DNA of 64,000 nt from Hymenobacter sp. DG25B (GCF_000801315.1 NZ_CP010054.1:186001-250000); one strand, 5' to 3'. Positions 19,926-30,531 are shown, counted from the stretch's first letter. Notes: generated by a model not told the origin, from the letters alone. Numbers and translations are program-made.

Positions 19926-22658
19926 TCAGTATACCCGGTCCCGGCCGCTTTGCGCCACCAGCTCGTGCAGGGTGTGGTTGAAATCCTCGGCGCCCAGCAG
20001 TTCTTCCAGCGGCAGGTGCAGGCGGTATTTCCAGAAATGCTGCGGATTGGCCGGCACGTTAATCTGCTCGTCCTGCGGGTTTTGGCGCCGCAGCTTACCA
20101 TCCATGGCCAGCAAATCCTGAATGGGGAATATGGCCCACATGGCGGGCGAGAACAGGTGCTGTACCAGAATTTCGCGGGCTACCCAGGGCTCGCAGTAGA
20201 ACGGGGCGGTTTCGCCCCAGTGGCCCAGTATCTGCTGGAAAAAGCGCTGGGTTTTCTCCGCGTCCTCCTCCCACCAGCCGCGCACCGTGCTCATGTCGTG
20301 GGAGCCGGGGCTGACTACTGACAGGTACGGGGCCGCGTCGGGGTGACCGAACTCCGTTTTGGGGTCGGCGGGCATGCGCTGAATGTTGAGGCCCAGAATG
20401 CCCAGCTGCTTCATCACGCCCGGCACCGACTCGGGCACCATGCCCAGGTCTTCGCCGCAAATCAGCATGTTGGTAGCGTAGCGCACGGCGGGCAGCTTAA
20501 TCAGGCCCTGGCGGCGCCAGAACTCCTCGTGGCGGCGGTAGAAGAAATCAATGTACAAATCCCACACGCGCGGGCGGGTTTCGTCGTCCAGCTCCTTGAA
20601 GGAATAGGTGTGCTGCAGCGTAATGCGCGGGTGCAGGTACTGGCCGTAGGTGCCCTCTTCTTCCAGGAACAGCACCTCGTTCACCAGCTTATACAGCCCG
20701 TCGCGGAGGTGGCGCAGGTGGTCGGCGCGGCCGGGCTCCTGGCGCAGCTTCTCCTCAAAAACGGCTTCAATCTGGCGCTGGGTGCGCACTTCCTCGCGCA
20801 AACGGAAGGCCTCATAGCCGGAGTCTTCCAGGAACTCGCTGCGCACGGCCTCGGCATCGTTGCCGAAGATGTCGCGCAGCATGTGCCAGCGGATGTACGG
20901 CTCGCAGAGGCGGCGGTAATCGAACCAGCCCAGCCGGTCGCGCACTTCGTCGCGGTGCAGGGGTAGGGCGGGCGCAAACCGCCCCAGCAGGCCTTCCACG
21001 GAGTCGCCCTGAATTTCCCAGATGCGGAAAAAGCCCAGAATATGGTCGATGCGCAGGGCATCGAAGTAGCGCGAGAGGTGCGTGAGGCGCTGCCGCCACC
21101 AGGCGTAGCCGTCCTGCGCCATTCGCTCCCAATTGTAGGTGGGAAAGCGCCAGTTTTGGCCCGTAACCGAGAAATCGTCCGGCGGGGCGCCGGCCTGCCG
21201 ATCCAGGTGGTACAGTTCGGGCTGGGTCCAGGCATCCACGGAGTGGCGATAGATGCCGATGGGCAGGTCGCCTTTGAACACCACGCCGTGGTAGCGGGCG
21301 TATTCCACCGCGGCGCGCAGCTGCTTGTCCAGGTGAAACTGCGTGAACAGGTGCAGGCCGTACTCATCAAACTCCGGGCTGTCGAAATCAATGATCTGAT
21401 GGTAGCTCGGCGGGGTGCGGAACTCCGCGGGCCACTGCTCAAAATCAGCCGTGCCGAACCGGTCGCGCCAAGCCGAGAAGGCGGCGTAGGGCACCAGCCA
21501 GCTTTTCTGCTCTTCCAGGAACTCCTTAAAGTCAGCATCGGCCAGGAAAGCCTGTTTTTCCTGCTGATACAGCAGGCGGGCGAACTTCCACTTGGCGTTC
21601 ATCACCGGCTCGTAGGCCACGTGGTCCAGAGCATTAAGCTCGGTGCGCAGCTTGTCCAGCTCGGCCTGTTGGGTGGCGTCGGCCAGGGGTGCAATGCTAT
21701 CCAGGTTGAGGTAGAGCGGGTGCAGGGCAAACACCGAAATAGCCGCGTAAGGGTACGAATCGACCCAGGTATGGGTGGCGGTGGTGTCGTTGATGGGCAG
21801 AATCTGCACCATCTTCAGGCCGGTTTGCCTGGCCCAGTCTACCAGCAGCTGAATATCGGTGAACTCGCCTACGCCCAGGCCGTGGCGGCTGCGCAGGGCA
21901 AACACGGGCAGAGCCACGCCGGCGCCGCGCCAGGGCCCGTTGGGGTAGCGGAAGCTCTCATCGTGGCGGATGCGCAGGGTGCTGCGCTCGGCCGGGGGGA
22001 GCAGCACGCGGTTTTCGCCACTTTCCAGGTGCACTATTTTCCGGGTGGCCGGGTCCCAGATACCGTATTTGTAGTACACGGGACGGGAGGCATCGTGCAG
22101 AGCCACATCCACGCACCAGGTGGGAAAGTCGCGGTCGGAAAGCACCAGGGCCTTGCGCTCGTCCCAGGCACCCAGGGCGTGGTCGGAGCCCAGCACGCAA
22201 AGCAGGTGGTTGGTATCCACGCGCGGGGCCGGCAGCTGGAAGCGCACCACGGAATCGGCAATGCGGGCGCCGGTGCGCGGGGCGGCCTGGCTCTGGTGGC
22301 GCATGAGGGCCTGGGTGAAGGCCGCCGTGAACAGCTCGTTTTCCGGCTGCGCCGGGGCGCGCCAGTAGTCTTCCAGCACCACCCGCTCAAACTGTTGGGC
22401 GGCTACCTGCTCCTGGCGGTTAGGGCCCCACTCCCACTGCGAGCTGCCGTCGCGCTCATCTATCAGCAGATACTTGTATTCCAGGGCTAGCTCCGCATCC
22501 GGCACAGTTACCTCGCACATCCAGACGCCGGTATCCGGCTGATATTGCAGGGCCACCCCGTGGTCGGGCTGCCAGGCGCCCAGCTCGGGCAGGTTGCCGC
22601 ATACCATAAAGCGCTGGCCCCAGTCGGTGCGGAATGGGAGAGTAAACCGTAGAATCAT
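19926..22658 (-). CDS. malQ: 4-alpha-glucanotransferase, DPE2-like, with two N-terminal CBM20 domains
   Basis: Amylomaltase (GH77) that moves glucan chains between alpha-1,4-glucans, cytoplasmic. At 910 residues it is much longer than E. coli MalQ because two starch-binding CBM20 domains precede the catalytic domain (about residues 1-105 and 130-235; each has the GxxxxLGAW motif, GNLPELGAW and GSDHALGAW). GH77 motifs follow: LPVFALRSRHGLGVGEF, ILPINDTT, YARYHGVVFKGDLPIG, the nucleophile region ALRIDHILGFFRIW, CGEDLGMVP, and PGSHDMSTVRGWW. This arrangement resembles plant cytosolic DPE2 and its bacterial relatives. It is a lone gene with its own terminator; no maltose operon partner is next to it. 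Confidence 0.93.
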   Translation of the reverse strand: MILRFTLPFRTDWGQRFMVCGNLPELGAWQPDHGVALQYQPDTGVWMCEVTVPDAELALEYKYLLIDERDGSSQWEWGPNRQEQVAAQQFERVVLEDYWRAPAQPENELFTAAFTQALMRHQSQAAPRTGARIADSVVRFQLPAPRVDTNHLLCVLGSDHALGAWDERKALVLSDRDFPTWCVDVALHDASRPVYYKYGIWDPATRKIVHLESGENRVLLPPAERSTLRIRHDESFRYPNGPWRGAGVALPVFALRSRHGLGVGEFTDIQLLVDWARQTGLKMVQILPINDTTATHTWVDSYPYAAISVFALHPLYLNLDSIAPLADATQQAELDKLRTELNALDHVAYEPVMNAKWKFARLLYQQEKQAFLADADFKEFLEEQKSWLVPYAAFSAWRDRFGTADFEQWPAEFRTPPSYHQIIDFDSPEFDEYGLHLFTQFHLDKQLRAAVEYARYHGVVFKGDLPIGIYRHSVDAWTQPELYHLDRQAGAPPDDFSVTGQNWRFPTYNWERMAQDGYAWWRQRLTHLSRYFDALRIDHILGFFRIWEIQGDSVEGLLGRFAPALPLHRDEVRDRLGWFDYRRLCEPYIRWHMLRDIFGNDAEAVRSEFLEDSGYEAFRLREEVRTQRQIEAVFEEKLRQEPGRADHLRHLRDGLYKLVNEVLFLEEEGTYGQYLHPRITLQHTYSFKELDDETRPRVWDLYIDFFYRRHEEFWRRQGLIKLPAVRYATNMLICGEDLGMVPESVPGVMKQLGILGLNIQRMPADPKTEFGHPDAAPYLSVVSPGSHDMSTVRGWWEEDAEKTQRFFQQILGHWGETAPFYCEPWVAREILVQHLFSPAMWAIFPIQDLLAMDGKLRRQNPQDEQINVPANPQHFWKYRLHLPLEELLGAEDFNHTLHELVAQSGRDRVY

Positions 22659-22876
22659 AAACGAGAAAACAGAATAGGGCCGAAAGATACGAGGCGGCGG
22701 GCGGGAATCGGGTGAAAACCAGAGGAAGTCACCTACGAAAAATACGCTGCTGACGCTATATTACCAGGTAGAAATCTTCCGAAACTAACCTCCGGGGCGC
22801 TTTTTTCGTTGGGGAATGAATAACTTCCTAACCCTGCTGCCCTATCAACTCTCTACCCACGTCCGCTCGTCGCGCC

Positions 22877-25800
22877 TTGTATGTCGTGCTGGGGTTGCTG
22901 GCCCTGGTCATTTTCCTGGTCCTGGGGCTGATTGTAGCCCTGCAAATTCCCTCAGTGCAGGACTATGCCGCCCGCAAAGCGGCCGGCTACCTCCAGAATA
23001 AAATCGGCACGGAAGTACGCATTGCCAAGTTCCGCACCGACTGGCGGCATGGCGTGGCGCTGGAGGGCGTGTACCTGGAAGATCAGAAAGGCGACACGCT
23101 GGTGGCCGTAGGCAAGCTGGCCCTGGGCCTGGATTTGTGGGCCCTCACTAAATCTGAAATCAACCTGAGCTCTTTGGAGCTGACCGACGGCACCGTGCAC
23201 ATTGCCCGCACCGAGCCGGATTCCACCTACAACTTCGACTACATTCTGGCTGCCTTCGCCACCGGCGACACCACCACTACGACGCCCGCCGACTCTACCG
23301 GCGGCTTCAAGTACGACATCGGCGACGCCCACCTGCAGAACATCTACCTCACTTATAAGGACCAGGTAGATGGCCTGAACGTGCGCACCCGCGTAGGCGA
23401 CCTGGCCGTGGCCATGAACGAGGTGGACGTAGACCGCAGCATTTACCGCGTAGAGTCGGCGGCGCTCAAGAACACCAGCCTCAACATCACCCAAACCAAA
23501 GTACCGCCGGATACCCCTTCCGAGCCGCTCACGCTCACGTTTGGGCTGGATAAAGCCACCCTGGAAAACGTGGCCCTGAACTACCGCAACACCCCTTCGG
23601 GCCAGTACATTAAAACGCGCATCGGACAGGGCGAGGTAACGGCGGATAACATTGACCTGCTGCGCCAGCGCCTCGAATTGAATACACTGACCCTGCGCAA
23701 CTCCGAGGTGGCCTACGCCCAGAACGAGAATGTGCCCGTGGCGCAGCGCGTGATAAACCCCGTGAAAACGGTACAGAAGCTGGATTCAGCCGTAGCGCAA
23801 ACCACCGGCGCGCCTACCAGCTGGCGCGTTTCTTTGAAGGAATCGGATATCAGCGGGCTGCGGTTTGCGTTTGATAACGTGGACGAAAAGCGCCAGCGCA
23901 CCCGTCTGCCAGCCATCGACTACAACCACATGCTGTTCGATTCGCTGGCCCTGCGCACCCGCAACCTGGTGTATAGCAGCAACCGCACCACTGGCCGCAT
24001 TGATCTGCTGCGCGGCCGCGAGCAAAGCGGCTTCCGCGTGGACCGCGCCGCCGCCGACGTGGTGTACGACTCGGTGCAGATCCGCCTCGATAACCTGGAC
24101 CTGATTACGCCCCACACCCGCATCCGGCGCACGCTGGCCATTGGGTTTGACTCCCTGGGCATGCTGGCCGATTCTAAGCTGATTGGCAAGATGCGGATGG
24201 AAGCCGACCTGCGCGACACGCGCCTGGGTTTCCGCGACATCCTGTACCTGGCCCCCGACCTCATCACCGAAAAGCCCTTCACCAGCGGCCCCAACCAGTC
24301 AGTGCTGCTGAACGGGCGCATTACCGGCCGCCTGGACAATTTCGCGCTCAACAACGTGGAAATCGTGGGGCTGCGCAACACCATTGTGCGGGTTGATGGC
24401 CGCATCCGGGGCCTGCCCAACACTGATGGCCGTCTGTACACCGACCTCAACATCCGGCAGCTGACTACTACCAAACGGGACATCAACGACCTGCTGCCGG
24501 CCGGCCTGATTCCGCAGGATGTGATTGAGCTGCCCGAGCGCGCCACGCTCAGCGGCACCGTGCGCGGCCGCCCCACTGCTAATGATCTGGCCCTGAACCT
24601 GCGCGCCAACACCTCCTACGGCGGCGCTACCATAGCCGCCAATCTGCGCCCCGGACCCGCCGGCCGCGAGCCGGTAGATGCCCGCTTCACCTTCCAGAAC
24701 TTCCAGCTCGGCCGCCTGCTCAAGCAGCCGGATATTGGCGCGGTAACCGGCCGGGGCACCTATACCGGCGCGGGCTTTGAGCCCACTACCATGCGTGGCC
24801 AGCTGGTAGCCAAGCTGGACCGCGCCCGCTACGGCAACTACACCTACCGCAACATCGACGCCACCGTGGGCATTACGGGGCAGCAGTACGCCATTGACGC
24901 CCGCAGCACCGGCGACGCCAACGCGGCTTTCGCCATTAAGGGCAACATTGATTTGCGCAACCCCAATGCGCCGGTGTATGCCTTCAGTGGTAACCTGCAA
25001 AGCCTGAACCTCACGGCCCTGGGCTTCTACTCCGGCGGTGATTTGCGGGTGCAGGGTGATTTAAACGCCAACCTCACGGGGTCTGATCTGAACACGCTGA
25101 ACGGCACGCTCGTGGGCAACAATATTGTGGTAGTGTCCAACAACCAGCCCATTCCCCTGGACTCGGTGAATATGCGCGTGGTGCAGGTGCCGGGCCGCAC
25201 CGAGCTGGATTTTGTGTCCAGCATTCTGAACGCTACGGTGCGCGGCAACACGCGTTTGGGCGACATGGCCACGGAGCTGCAGCGCCACATAGACCGGTAT
25301 TTTGATTTGCCCGATGTGCAGTACCGCGCTTCCTCGGTGGCCCGCAACTTTACGTTTGAGGTGCAGGTGCCGATGTCGGGTGCCCGGCTGCTGCCCAAGT
25401 TCGTGACGGGCCTTACGCGCATTTCGCCCTTCACCGCCAGCGGCAGCTATGACAGCCGTGCTGCCAACCTCACAGTGCGCTCCGATGTGGCCTTTATGCG
25501 CTACCTGGGCACGGCTTTCGACTCGCTGAAAGTGCGCGTGGGCTCCGATGCGCAGAAGCTGGACTACTCCGTGGCCCTCGACCAGATTCGGCAGGATACC
25601 ACGCTGCGGGTGCCCAACCCCTCCCTCACGGGCAGCATTGCCAACAACCAGATTGGCACCCGCCTGCGCATTGCCGAGTCGGACTCCGCCGAGCGGCTGA
25701 ACCTGGGCGGGGTACTGCAGGTCCTCAACGGGGCCAAAACCTACCAGTTCAGCTTTGCGCCGCAGCTCTCCGTAGACCGCCAAGAATGGGTGGTGGGGCC

Positions 25801-28024
25801 GGACAACTTTATCCGCTACACCCCTTCCACGGGCAACATTGTGGCCCAGAACGTGCGCCTGAGCCGCAATGAAGGCGCCGCCGACCGGTTCCTGGCCCTG
25901 CAAACGCTGCCGGGGGCCCGCAACCCGCTGCAGGTGCAGATCGGCAACTTTGATTTGTATGCGCTGGGCCGCGCCGCCGGCCTGCAGGACTCTCTGATTG
26001 GCGGCACACTGAACGGGCAGGCCGTGGCCTATAACCTGGGCCGCGCCGGCCAGGCTTTCACCGCCGACCTCACCCTGACCCAGCTGGCTTACAACAAATA
26101 CATTCTGGGCGATGTGCGCGCGCAGGCGGTGAACAACGTGGCCGACCGCTACGACCTCACCGCCCAGCTCACCAGCCAGGAGGGCAACGACGTGCGTCTG
26201 CAGGGCTATTACGAAACCAGCGGGGCCATCAACCTCACCACCAACATCGCGCAGCTGAATCTGAAAACCGTGGAGCCGTTCTCGCTCGGGCAGATCCGGG
26301 AAACCAGCGGGGCGCTTACCGGGCAGTTCACTATTCGGGGCACTACGGCCGCACCGCTGCTGCGCGGCAACGTGCGCTTCCGCGATGCGGGCTTCACTCT
26401 CTCGCAGCTGGGCGCCCCTTACCGCATTTCGGAGCAGGAGCTGGTGCTGGATGACCGCGGCCTGCGCTTTGATGATTTCGCCGTGCTGGACTCCCTGGGC
26501 AGCAAGGCCATCTTCAACGGCTACATTATTCCGGCCCGCAACCTGGCGCAGGTGTTGCAGTACCGCCTGGATCTGACGGCCGTGACCAACAACTTCCTGG
26601 CCGTGCAAAGCAAGCGCAGCGACAACCCGCTGTACTACGGCACCTTGTTCGTGGATTCTGACTCACGGATTACGGGCGTGCTGAACCGGCCCGCCGTGCG
26701 CACCCGTGCTACCGTGGCCGATGGCTCGGACCTGACCGTAGTGGTACCCACCGATGACCCGGTGGAAGTACAGCGCGAAGGCATTGTGGTGTTTGTGGAT
26801 AAAGACGCCCCCAAGCTCGACTCGGCCCTGACGGCGGTAGTAGAGGTGGATAGCGCGGCCGTGGCTACGGGCTACGATGTGCAGGCTAACGTGACCGTAA
26901 CCGACCGCACGCCCTTTACCATTGTGATTGATGAAGCCGCCGGCGACAACCTGCGCGTGCGCGGCGAAGGCACCCTGAACGCGGTGCTGGATGAGCGCGG
27001 CGCCCAAAGCCTGACCGGCCGCCTGGGCGTAACGGAAGGACAATACGAGCTTTCTCTCTATGATCTGGCGGAGCGCAAATTCGATATTGCGCCCGGCTCC
27101 TTTATCCTCTGGACCGGCGACCCATTTAATGCCCAGGTGGATGTAACGGCCATTTACAAAGTGCGTGCCGTGGCCGCCGACCTTATTTCCAACCAGTTGG
27201 ATACCGACCAGCCCGAAATCAGCAACCTGGCGCGCAACCGCCTGCCTTTTGAAGTGCTGCTGAAAGTGACGGACCAGCTGCTGAAGCCTACTATTGGGTT
27301 TGATATCCGGCTGCCGGAAAACAGCACCGGCCCGGTGTCGGGGCCGGTGCGCGCCAAGCTGGAGCAGCTGCGCCAGCCCAGCGAGCAGAACGAGCTGAAC
27401 AAGCAGGTATTTGCCCTGCTGGCTCTCAACCGCTTTATTCCGGAAAACCCGCTGAAAAGCACGGCCGCCCCGGGGGGGCTTGTAGGCAACCAGCTGCGTG
27501 GCTCGGCCAGCCAGGTGCTTACGGATCAGCTTAACAGCCTGACCGGTGAATACCTGGCGGGCCTGGGCCTGGAGCTGGGCGTTGATTCCTACGCGGCCGT
27601 ATCAGGCACGGGGCAGCAGTACAACCAGACGGACCTGAACGTGGCCGTGCGCCGCCAGCTGTTCAACGACCGGCTGAGCGTGCGCCTCGGCACCGATGTG
27701 CCCTTGGGCGGCGGTGGTAATCAGGCGGCGGGCGGGGCTTCCGCGGCCAGCCAGTTTGCCGGCGACGTGAGCATTGAATACAACATTCTGAGCGACGGCC
27801 GCCTGCGGCTGCGTGCCTTCCGCAATAACGCTTACGAAGACATTGACGGACAATTTATCCGCACGGGTATGGCCCTGATTTTCCAGCGCGACTTTAACAA
27901 CGCCCAGGAGCTGTTTGCCAAGATTGCGCCGGAAGTAAAGCAGGCCGTGCGTACCGACCGCCGGGCCCGCCGCGCCGAGAAAGCCGCCGCGCAGGATACC
28001 CTCAAAAACAACGCCCTGAACTAA
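22877..28024 (+). CDS. tamB: TamB family translocation and assembly module protein (start uncertain)
   Basis: Very large periplasm-spanning protein (about 1,715 residues) of the TamB/DUF490 family, anchored in the inner membrane and forming a long beta-taco that links to an outer-membrane Omp85 partner. An N-terminal membrane helix (VVLGLLALVIFLVLGLIVAL) is followed by repeated beta-rich segments. The C-terminal DUF490 domain contains GRLGVTEGQYELSLYDL and ALLALNRFIP motifs. tamL starts 9 bases after the stop. The frame opens after a stop at 22829 but offers no ATG; the first usual start is a TTG at 22877, leaving only one residue before the helix. An ATG at 22816 lies in another frame, so a small frameshift near 22855 is possible. 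Confidence 0.9.
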   Translation: MYVVLGLLALVIFLVLGLIVALQIPSVQDYAARKAAGYLQNKIGTEVRIAKFRTDWRHGVALEGVYLEDQKGDTLVAVGKLALGLDLWALTKSEINLSSLELTDGTVHIARTEPDSTYNFDYILAAFATGDTTTTTPADSTGGFKYDIGDAHLQNIYLTYKDQVDGLNVRTRVGDLAVAMNEVDVDRSIYRVESAALKNTSLNITQTKVPPDTPSEPLTLTFGLDKATLENVALNYRNTPSGQYIKTRIGQGEVTADNIDLLRQRLELNTLTLRNSEVAYAQNENVPVAQRVINPVKTVQKLDSAVAQTTGAPTSWRVSLKESDISGLRFAFDNVDEKRQRTRLPAIDYNHMLFDSLALRTRNLVYSSNRTTGRIDLLRGREQSGFRVDRAAADVVYDSVQIRLDNLDLITPHTRIRRTLAIGFDSLGMLADSKLIGKMRMEADLRDTRLGFRDILYLAPDLITEKPFTSGPNQSVLLNGRITGRLDNFALNNVEIVGLRNTIVRVDGRIRGLPNTDGRLYTDLNIRQLTTTKRDINDLLPAGLIPQDVIELPERATLSGTVRGRPTANDLALNLRANTSYGGATIAANLRPGPAGREPVDARFTFQNFQLGRLLKQPDIGAVTGRGTYTGAGFEPTTMRGQLVAKLDRARYGNYTYRNIDATVGITGQQYAIDARSTGDANAAFAIKGNIDLRNPNAPVYAFSGNLQSLNLTALGFYSGGDLRVQGDLNANLTGSDLNTLNGTLVGNNIVVVSNNQPIPLDSVNMRVVQVPGRTELDFVSSILNATVRGNTRLGDMATELQRHIDRYFDLPDVQYRASSVARNFTFEVQVPMSGARLLPKFVTGLTRISPFTASGSYDSRAANLTVRSDVAFMRYLGTAFDSLKVRVGSDAQKLDYSVALDQIRQDTTLRVPNPSLTGSIANNQIGTRLRIAESDSAERLNLGGVLQVLNGAKTYQFSFAPQLSVDRQEWVVGPDNFIRYTPSTGNIVAQNVRLSRNEGAADRFLALQTLPGARNPLQVQIGNFDLYALGRAAGLQDSLIGGTLNGQAVAYNLGRAGQAFTADLTLTQLAYNKYILGDVRAQAVNNVADRYDLTAQLTSQEGNDVRLQGYYETSGAINLTTNIAQLNLKTVEPFSLGQIRETSGALTGQFTIRGTTAAPLLRGNVRFRDAGFTLSQLGAPYRISEQELVLDDRGLRFDDFAVLDSLGSKAIFNGYIIPARNLAQVLQYRLDLTAVTNNFLAVQSKRSDNPLYYGTLFVDSDSRITGVLNRPAVRTRATVADGSDLTVVVPTDDPVEVQREGIVVFVDKDAPKLDSALTAVVEVDSAAVATGYDVQANVTVTDRTPFTIVIDEAAGDNLRVRGEGTLNAVLDERGAQSLTGRLGVTEGQYELSLYDLAERKFDIAPGSFILWTGDPFNAQVDVTAIYKVRAVAADLISNQLDTDQPEISNLARNRLPFEVLLKVTDQLLKPTIGFDIRLPENSTGPVSGPVRAKLEQLRQPSEQNELNKQVFALLALNRFIPENPLKSTAAPGGLVGNQLRGSASQVLTDQLNSLTGEYLAGLGLELGVDSYAAVSGTGQQYNQTDLNVAVRRQLFNDRLSVRLGTDVPLGGGGNQAAGGASAASQFAGDVSIEYNILSDGRLRLRAFRNNAYEDIDGQFIRTGMALIFQRDFNNAQELFAKIAPEVKQAVRTDRRARRAEKAAAQDTLKNNALN

Positions 28025-28032
28025 GACCGCCG

Positions 28033-30435
28033 ATGTCAGTGATGAAAACCAAGATGACGGGGATGCGGCTGATGACCGAAACGCTGCCCCAGACGCCCCC
28101 CATAACCCACCGCTGGCCGGGCACCGCCTACCGCGCCCTGCTGGTAGTGGCCCTGCTGTTTCTGGCGGCGTGCAGCGGTACTAAGTTCATTCCCAAAAAT
28201 GATAAGCTGTATACCGGCAGCGCGGTTAAGCTGACCTCCCCCTACTCTATTCCTCAGAAAGCGCAGCTGCAAACCGAGCTGGAAACCGTCATCACCCCCA
28301 AGCCCAACGCCTCTATCCTGGGTATGCGGCCCAAGCTGTATTTCTGGCACATGGGGGAGGGCAAGAGCAAGGGACTGGGGCATTTTCTGGCCGAGAAATA
28401 CGGCGAGGCTCCGGTGCTGCTCAGCCAGGTAGACACCCAGAAGGTGAAGGGGCTGATGACCAACCGGCTCTACAACAACGGCTACTTTGAGAGCCCCCGG
28501 GTGCAAACCAAACCCAACGTGAAGGGCAACACGGCCACCATTGATTATACCGCTACGGTGCAGCGCCCTTACCTCATCAAGACCATTCATTTCCCCGACC
28601 GCGACACGCTGCTGGATAATGACATTCGCAAAACACAGGCCCGCACGCTGCTCAAAGTAGGCGAGCCCTACAACCTGAACACGCTCATCACGGAACGCTC
28701 CCGCATTGATGACCAGCTCAAGCAGAACGGGTACTATTTCTTCAACCCCGACTACATTCTCTATGAGGTGGATAGCACCCAGCACAACCAGGTAGACGTG
28801 TACCTGCGGGTGAAGGGCAGTATTCCGGCCCGCGCGGCCCAGCCTTACGTGTTCAACCGCATTACCCTGAACACCCGCTACGGCCTCACGGACACCACCG
28901 AATCTATCCGGCCTATCATCTATAAAAAGTACCGCTACGTGCCCGATGAGAAGATATTTAAGGCCAAAGCTATTACCGGCGCGGTGTTTATGTACCCCGA
29001 CAGCCTGTACCGCCGCCGCCGCCAGGACCAGACGCTGAGCCGCCTGATGAGCCTGGGCACGTTCAAGTTCGTGGATATTCGGGTAAGGGAAGCGCGGCAG
29101 AAGCCCGACTCGGCGGGCTATGGCTTCCTGAATGCCTCTGTGCGCATGACGCAGCTGAAAAAGAAGTCGTTGCGAGCCGAGGTGCAGCTAGTCAGCAAAA
29201 CCAACGGCTTTACGGGGCCGGGCTTCACGGCCCAGTACCGCAACCGCTCGGCCCTGCGCGGAGCCGAGCAGTTCCTACTGAACCTGGTGGGCTCTTTTGA
29301 AACCCGCCAGGGTGGGGGCCGCAGCAACACCGGCGTGGAAGGCACCACCGGCCCGGTGCTGGGCCTCACTTCCTACGAGCTGGGCGTGAACTCCCAGCTG
29401 CTGGTGCCGCGCCTTATCACGCCGCCGCTGCCTTTCCTGGATGTGCGCCTTTCCAACTCCGACTTTCAGCCCCGCACGTCCTTTGGCGCGGGCTACCGGT
29501 ACGTGGAGCGGCGGGATTTTTTCCAGGAAGATTTCATGAATCTGAACTACGGCTACAGCTGGAAAACCAAGATTACCAATGAGCACGAGCTGCGCCCCGT
29601 GGATCTGCAGTACATCCGGCTGGCCAAAACCACCGATGAGTTTGACCAGCTGCTGGCCCAGCGCCCCTTCCTGGCTAACTCCTTCCGCCAGCAGTTTATT
29701 CCGGCCTCCTCCTACCGCTACACCTACAACACGCAGGTGTATGAGCGCCGCCGCAACCAGGTGTATTTCAATGGGGGCCTGGAGCTGGCCGGCAACCTGG
29801 TCAGTGCCGTCAGCAAGCTAACGGGGTCGGCGGCCAATGCCAAGGGCCGCTACGAGGTAATGGGGCAGGAATTTTCCCAGTATTCCAAGGTCGATCTGGA
29901 ATTTCGCAACTACTACCGCATCACCCAAAACCCCACCAGCGGCAACAAGATTGCTACCCGCCTGCTGGTAGGCCTGGGCCTGCCCTACGGCAACTCTGAG
30001 GTGATGCCCTACCTGAAGCAGTACGGCGTGGGCGGCCCCAACAGCGTGCGGGCCTTTGCCCCGCGCGAAATTGGTCCCGGCAGCTACCGCCCTACCAACA
30101 CCGACGTAGCCTCCCGCTTTTATGACCAGGTGGGCGACATCCGCTTGGAAGCCAACGTGGAGTACCGGCAGGACTTATTTCCCTACGTGAAGGGTGCCCT
30201 GTTTATGGATGCCGGCAACGTGTGGCTGGTGAATAAGGACACTTCCCGCCCCGGTGGCCAGTTTAAGCCCAGCTCTTTCCTGAACGAGCTGGCCGTGGGC
30301 GCCGGCGCCGGCCTGCGCGTGGATATTCAGTTTATTGTTATCCGGCTGGACGTGGCCTACCCGCTGCGTGTACCCTATGGCGGCAACGGCGGTGGGGCCT
30401 TTGTGCCCAATCTGGCCATCGGGTATCCGTTTTAG
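28033..30435 (+). CDS. tamL: TamL, BamA/TamA-type outer membrane lipoprotein
   Basis: Omp85-family outer-membrane protein, the Bacteroidota counterpart of TamA, made as a lipoprotein. The lipobox LLFLAAC puts the lipidated cysteine at residue 47, preceded by a long charged N-region (an internal ATG may be the real start). POTRA-like domains occupy roughly residues 55-400 (YNLNTLITERSRIDDQLKQN, VDVYLRVKG), followed by a C-terminal beta-barrel of about 380 residues. The barrel has the family VGGPNSVRAFAPREIG loop and a terminal aromatic residue (AIGYPF). It overlaps functionally with tamB just upstream (9-base gap), so the two are one operon for outer-membrane protein or lipid assembly. 800 residues is normal for TamL. 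Confidence 0.92.
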   Translation: MSVMKTKMTGMRLMTETLPQTPPITHRWPGTAYRALLVVALLFLAACSGTKFIPKNDKLYTGSAVKLTSPYSIPQKAQLQTELETVITPKPNASILGMRPKLYFWHMGEGKSKGLGHFLAEKYGEAPVLLSQVDTQKVKGLMTNRLYNNGYFESPRVQTKPNVKGNTATIDYTATVQRPYLIKTIHFPDRDTLLDNDIRKTQARTLLKVGEPYNLNTLITERSRIDDQLKQNGYYFFNPDYILYEVDSTQHNQVDVYLRVKGSIPARAAQPYVFNRITLNTRYGLTDTTESIRPIIYKKYRYVPDEKIFKAKAITGAVFMYPDSLYRRRRQDQTLSRLMSLGTFKFVDIRVREARQKPDSAGYGFLNASVRMTQLKKKSLRAEVQLVSKTNGFTGPGFTAQYRNRSALRGAEQFLLNLVGSFETRQGGGRSNTGVEGTTGPVLGLTSYELGVNSQLLVPRLITPPLPFLDVRLSNSDFQPRTSFGAGYRYVERRDFFQEDFMNLNYGYSWKTKITNEHELRPVDLQYIRLAKTTDEFDQLLAQRPFLANSFRQQFIPASSYRYTYNTQVYERRRNQVYFNGGLELAGNLVSAVSKLTGSAANAKGRYEVMGQEFSQYSKVDLEFRNYYRITQNPTSGNKIATRLLVGLGLPYGNSEVMPYLKQYGVGGPNSVRAFAPREIGPGSYRPTNTDVASRFYDQVGDIRLEANVEYRQDLFPYVKGALFMDAGNVWLVNKDTSRPGGQFKPSSFLNELAVGAGAGLRVDIQFIVIRLDVAYPLRVPYGGNGGGAFVPNLAIGYPF

Positions 30436-30531
30436 GTTAAACCCGGATTATATATAAGAACACTGTGCCGCAGGGCTGCTTTTTGCACTACCTGACAAAA
30501 GTCATCTGCCAAATTTTGGGGCCGGAAATCT

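Noticed and set aside
20343..22490. Long plus-strand ORFs (up to 482 codons) opposite malQ
   Set aside because: They are antisense shadows caused by high third-position G+C in malQ. The translations are His/Gly/Val-rich with no domain pattern, whereas the minus strand matches GH77 throughout.
25061..26608. 515-codon minus-strand ORF inside tamB
   Set aside because: Composition is typical antisense shadow (rich in Gly, His, Gln, Val) and the opposite strand is a confident TamB.
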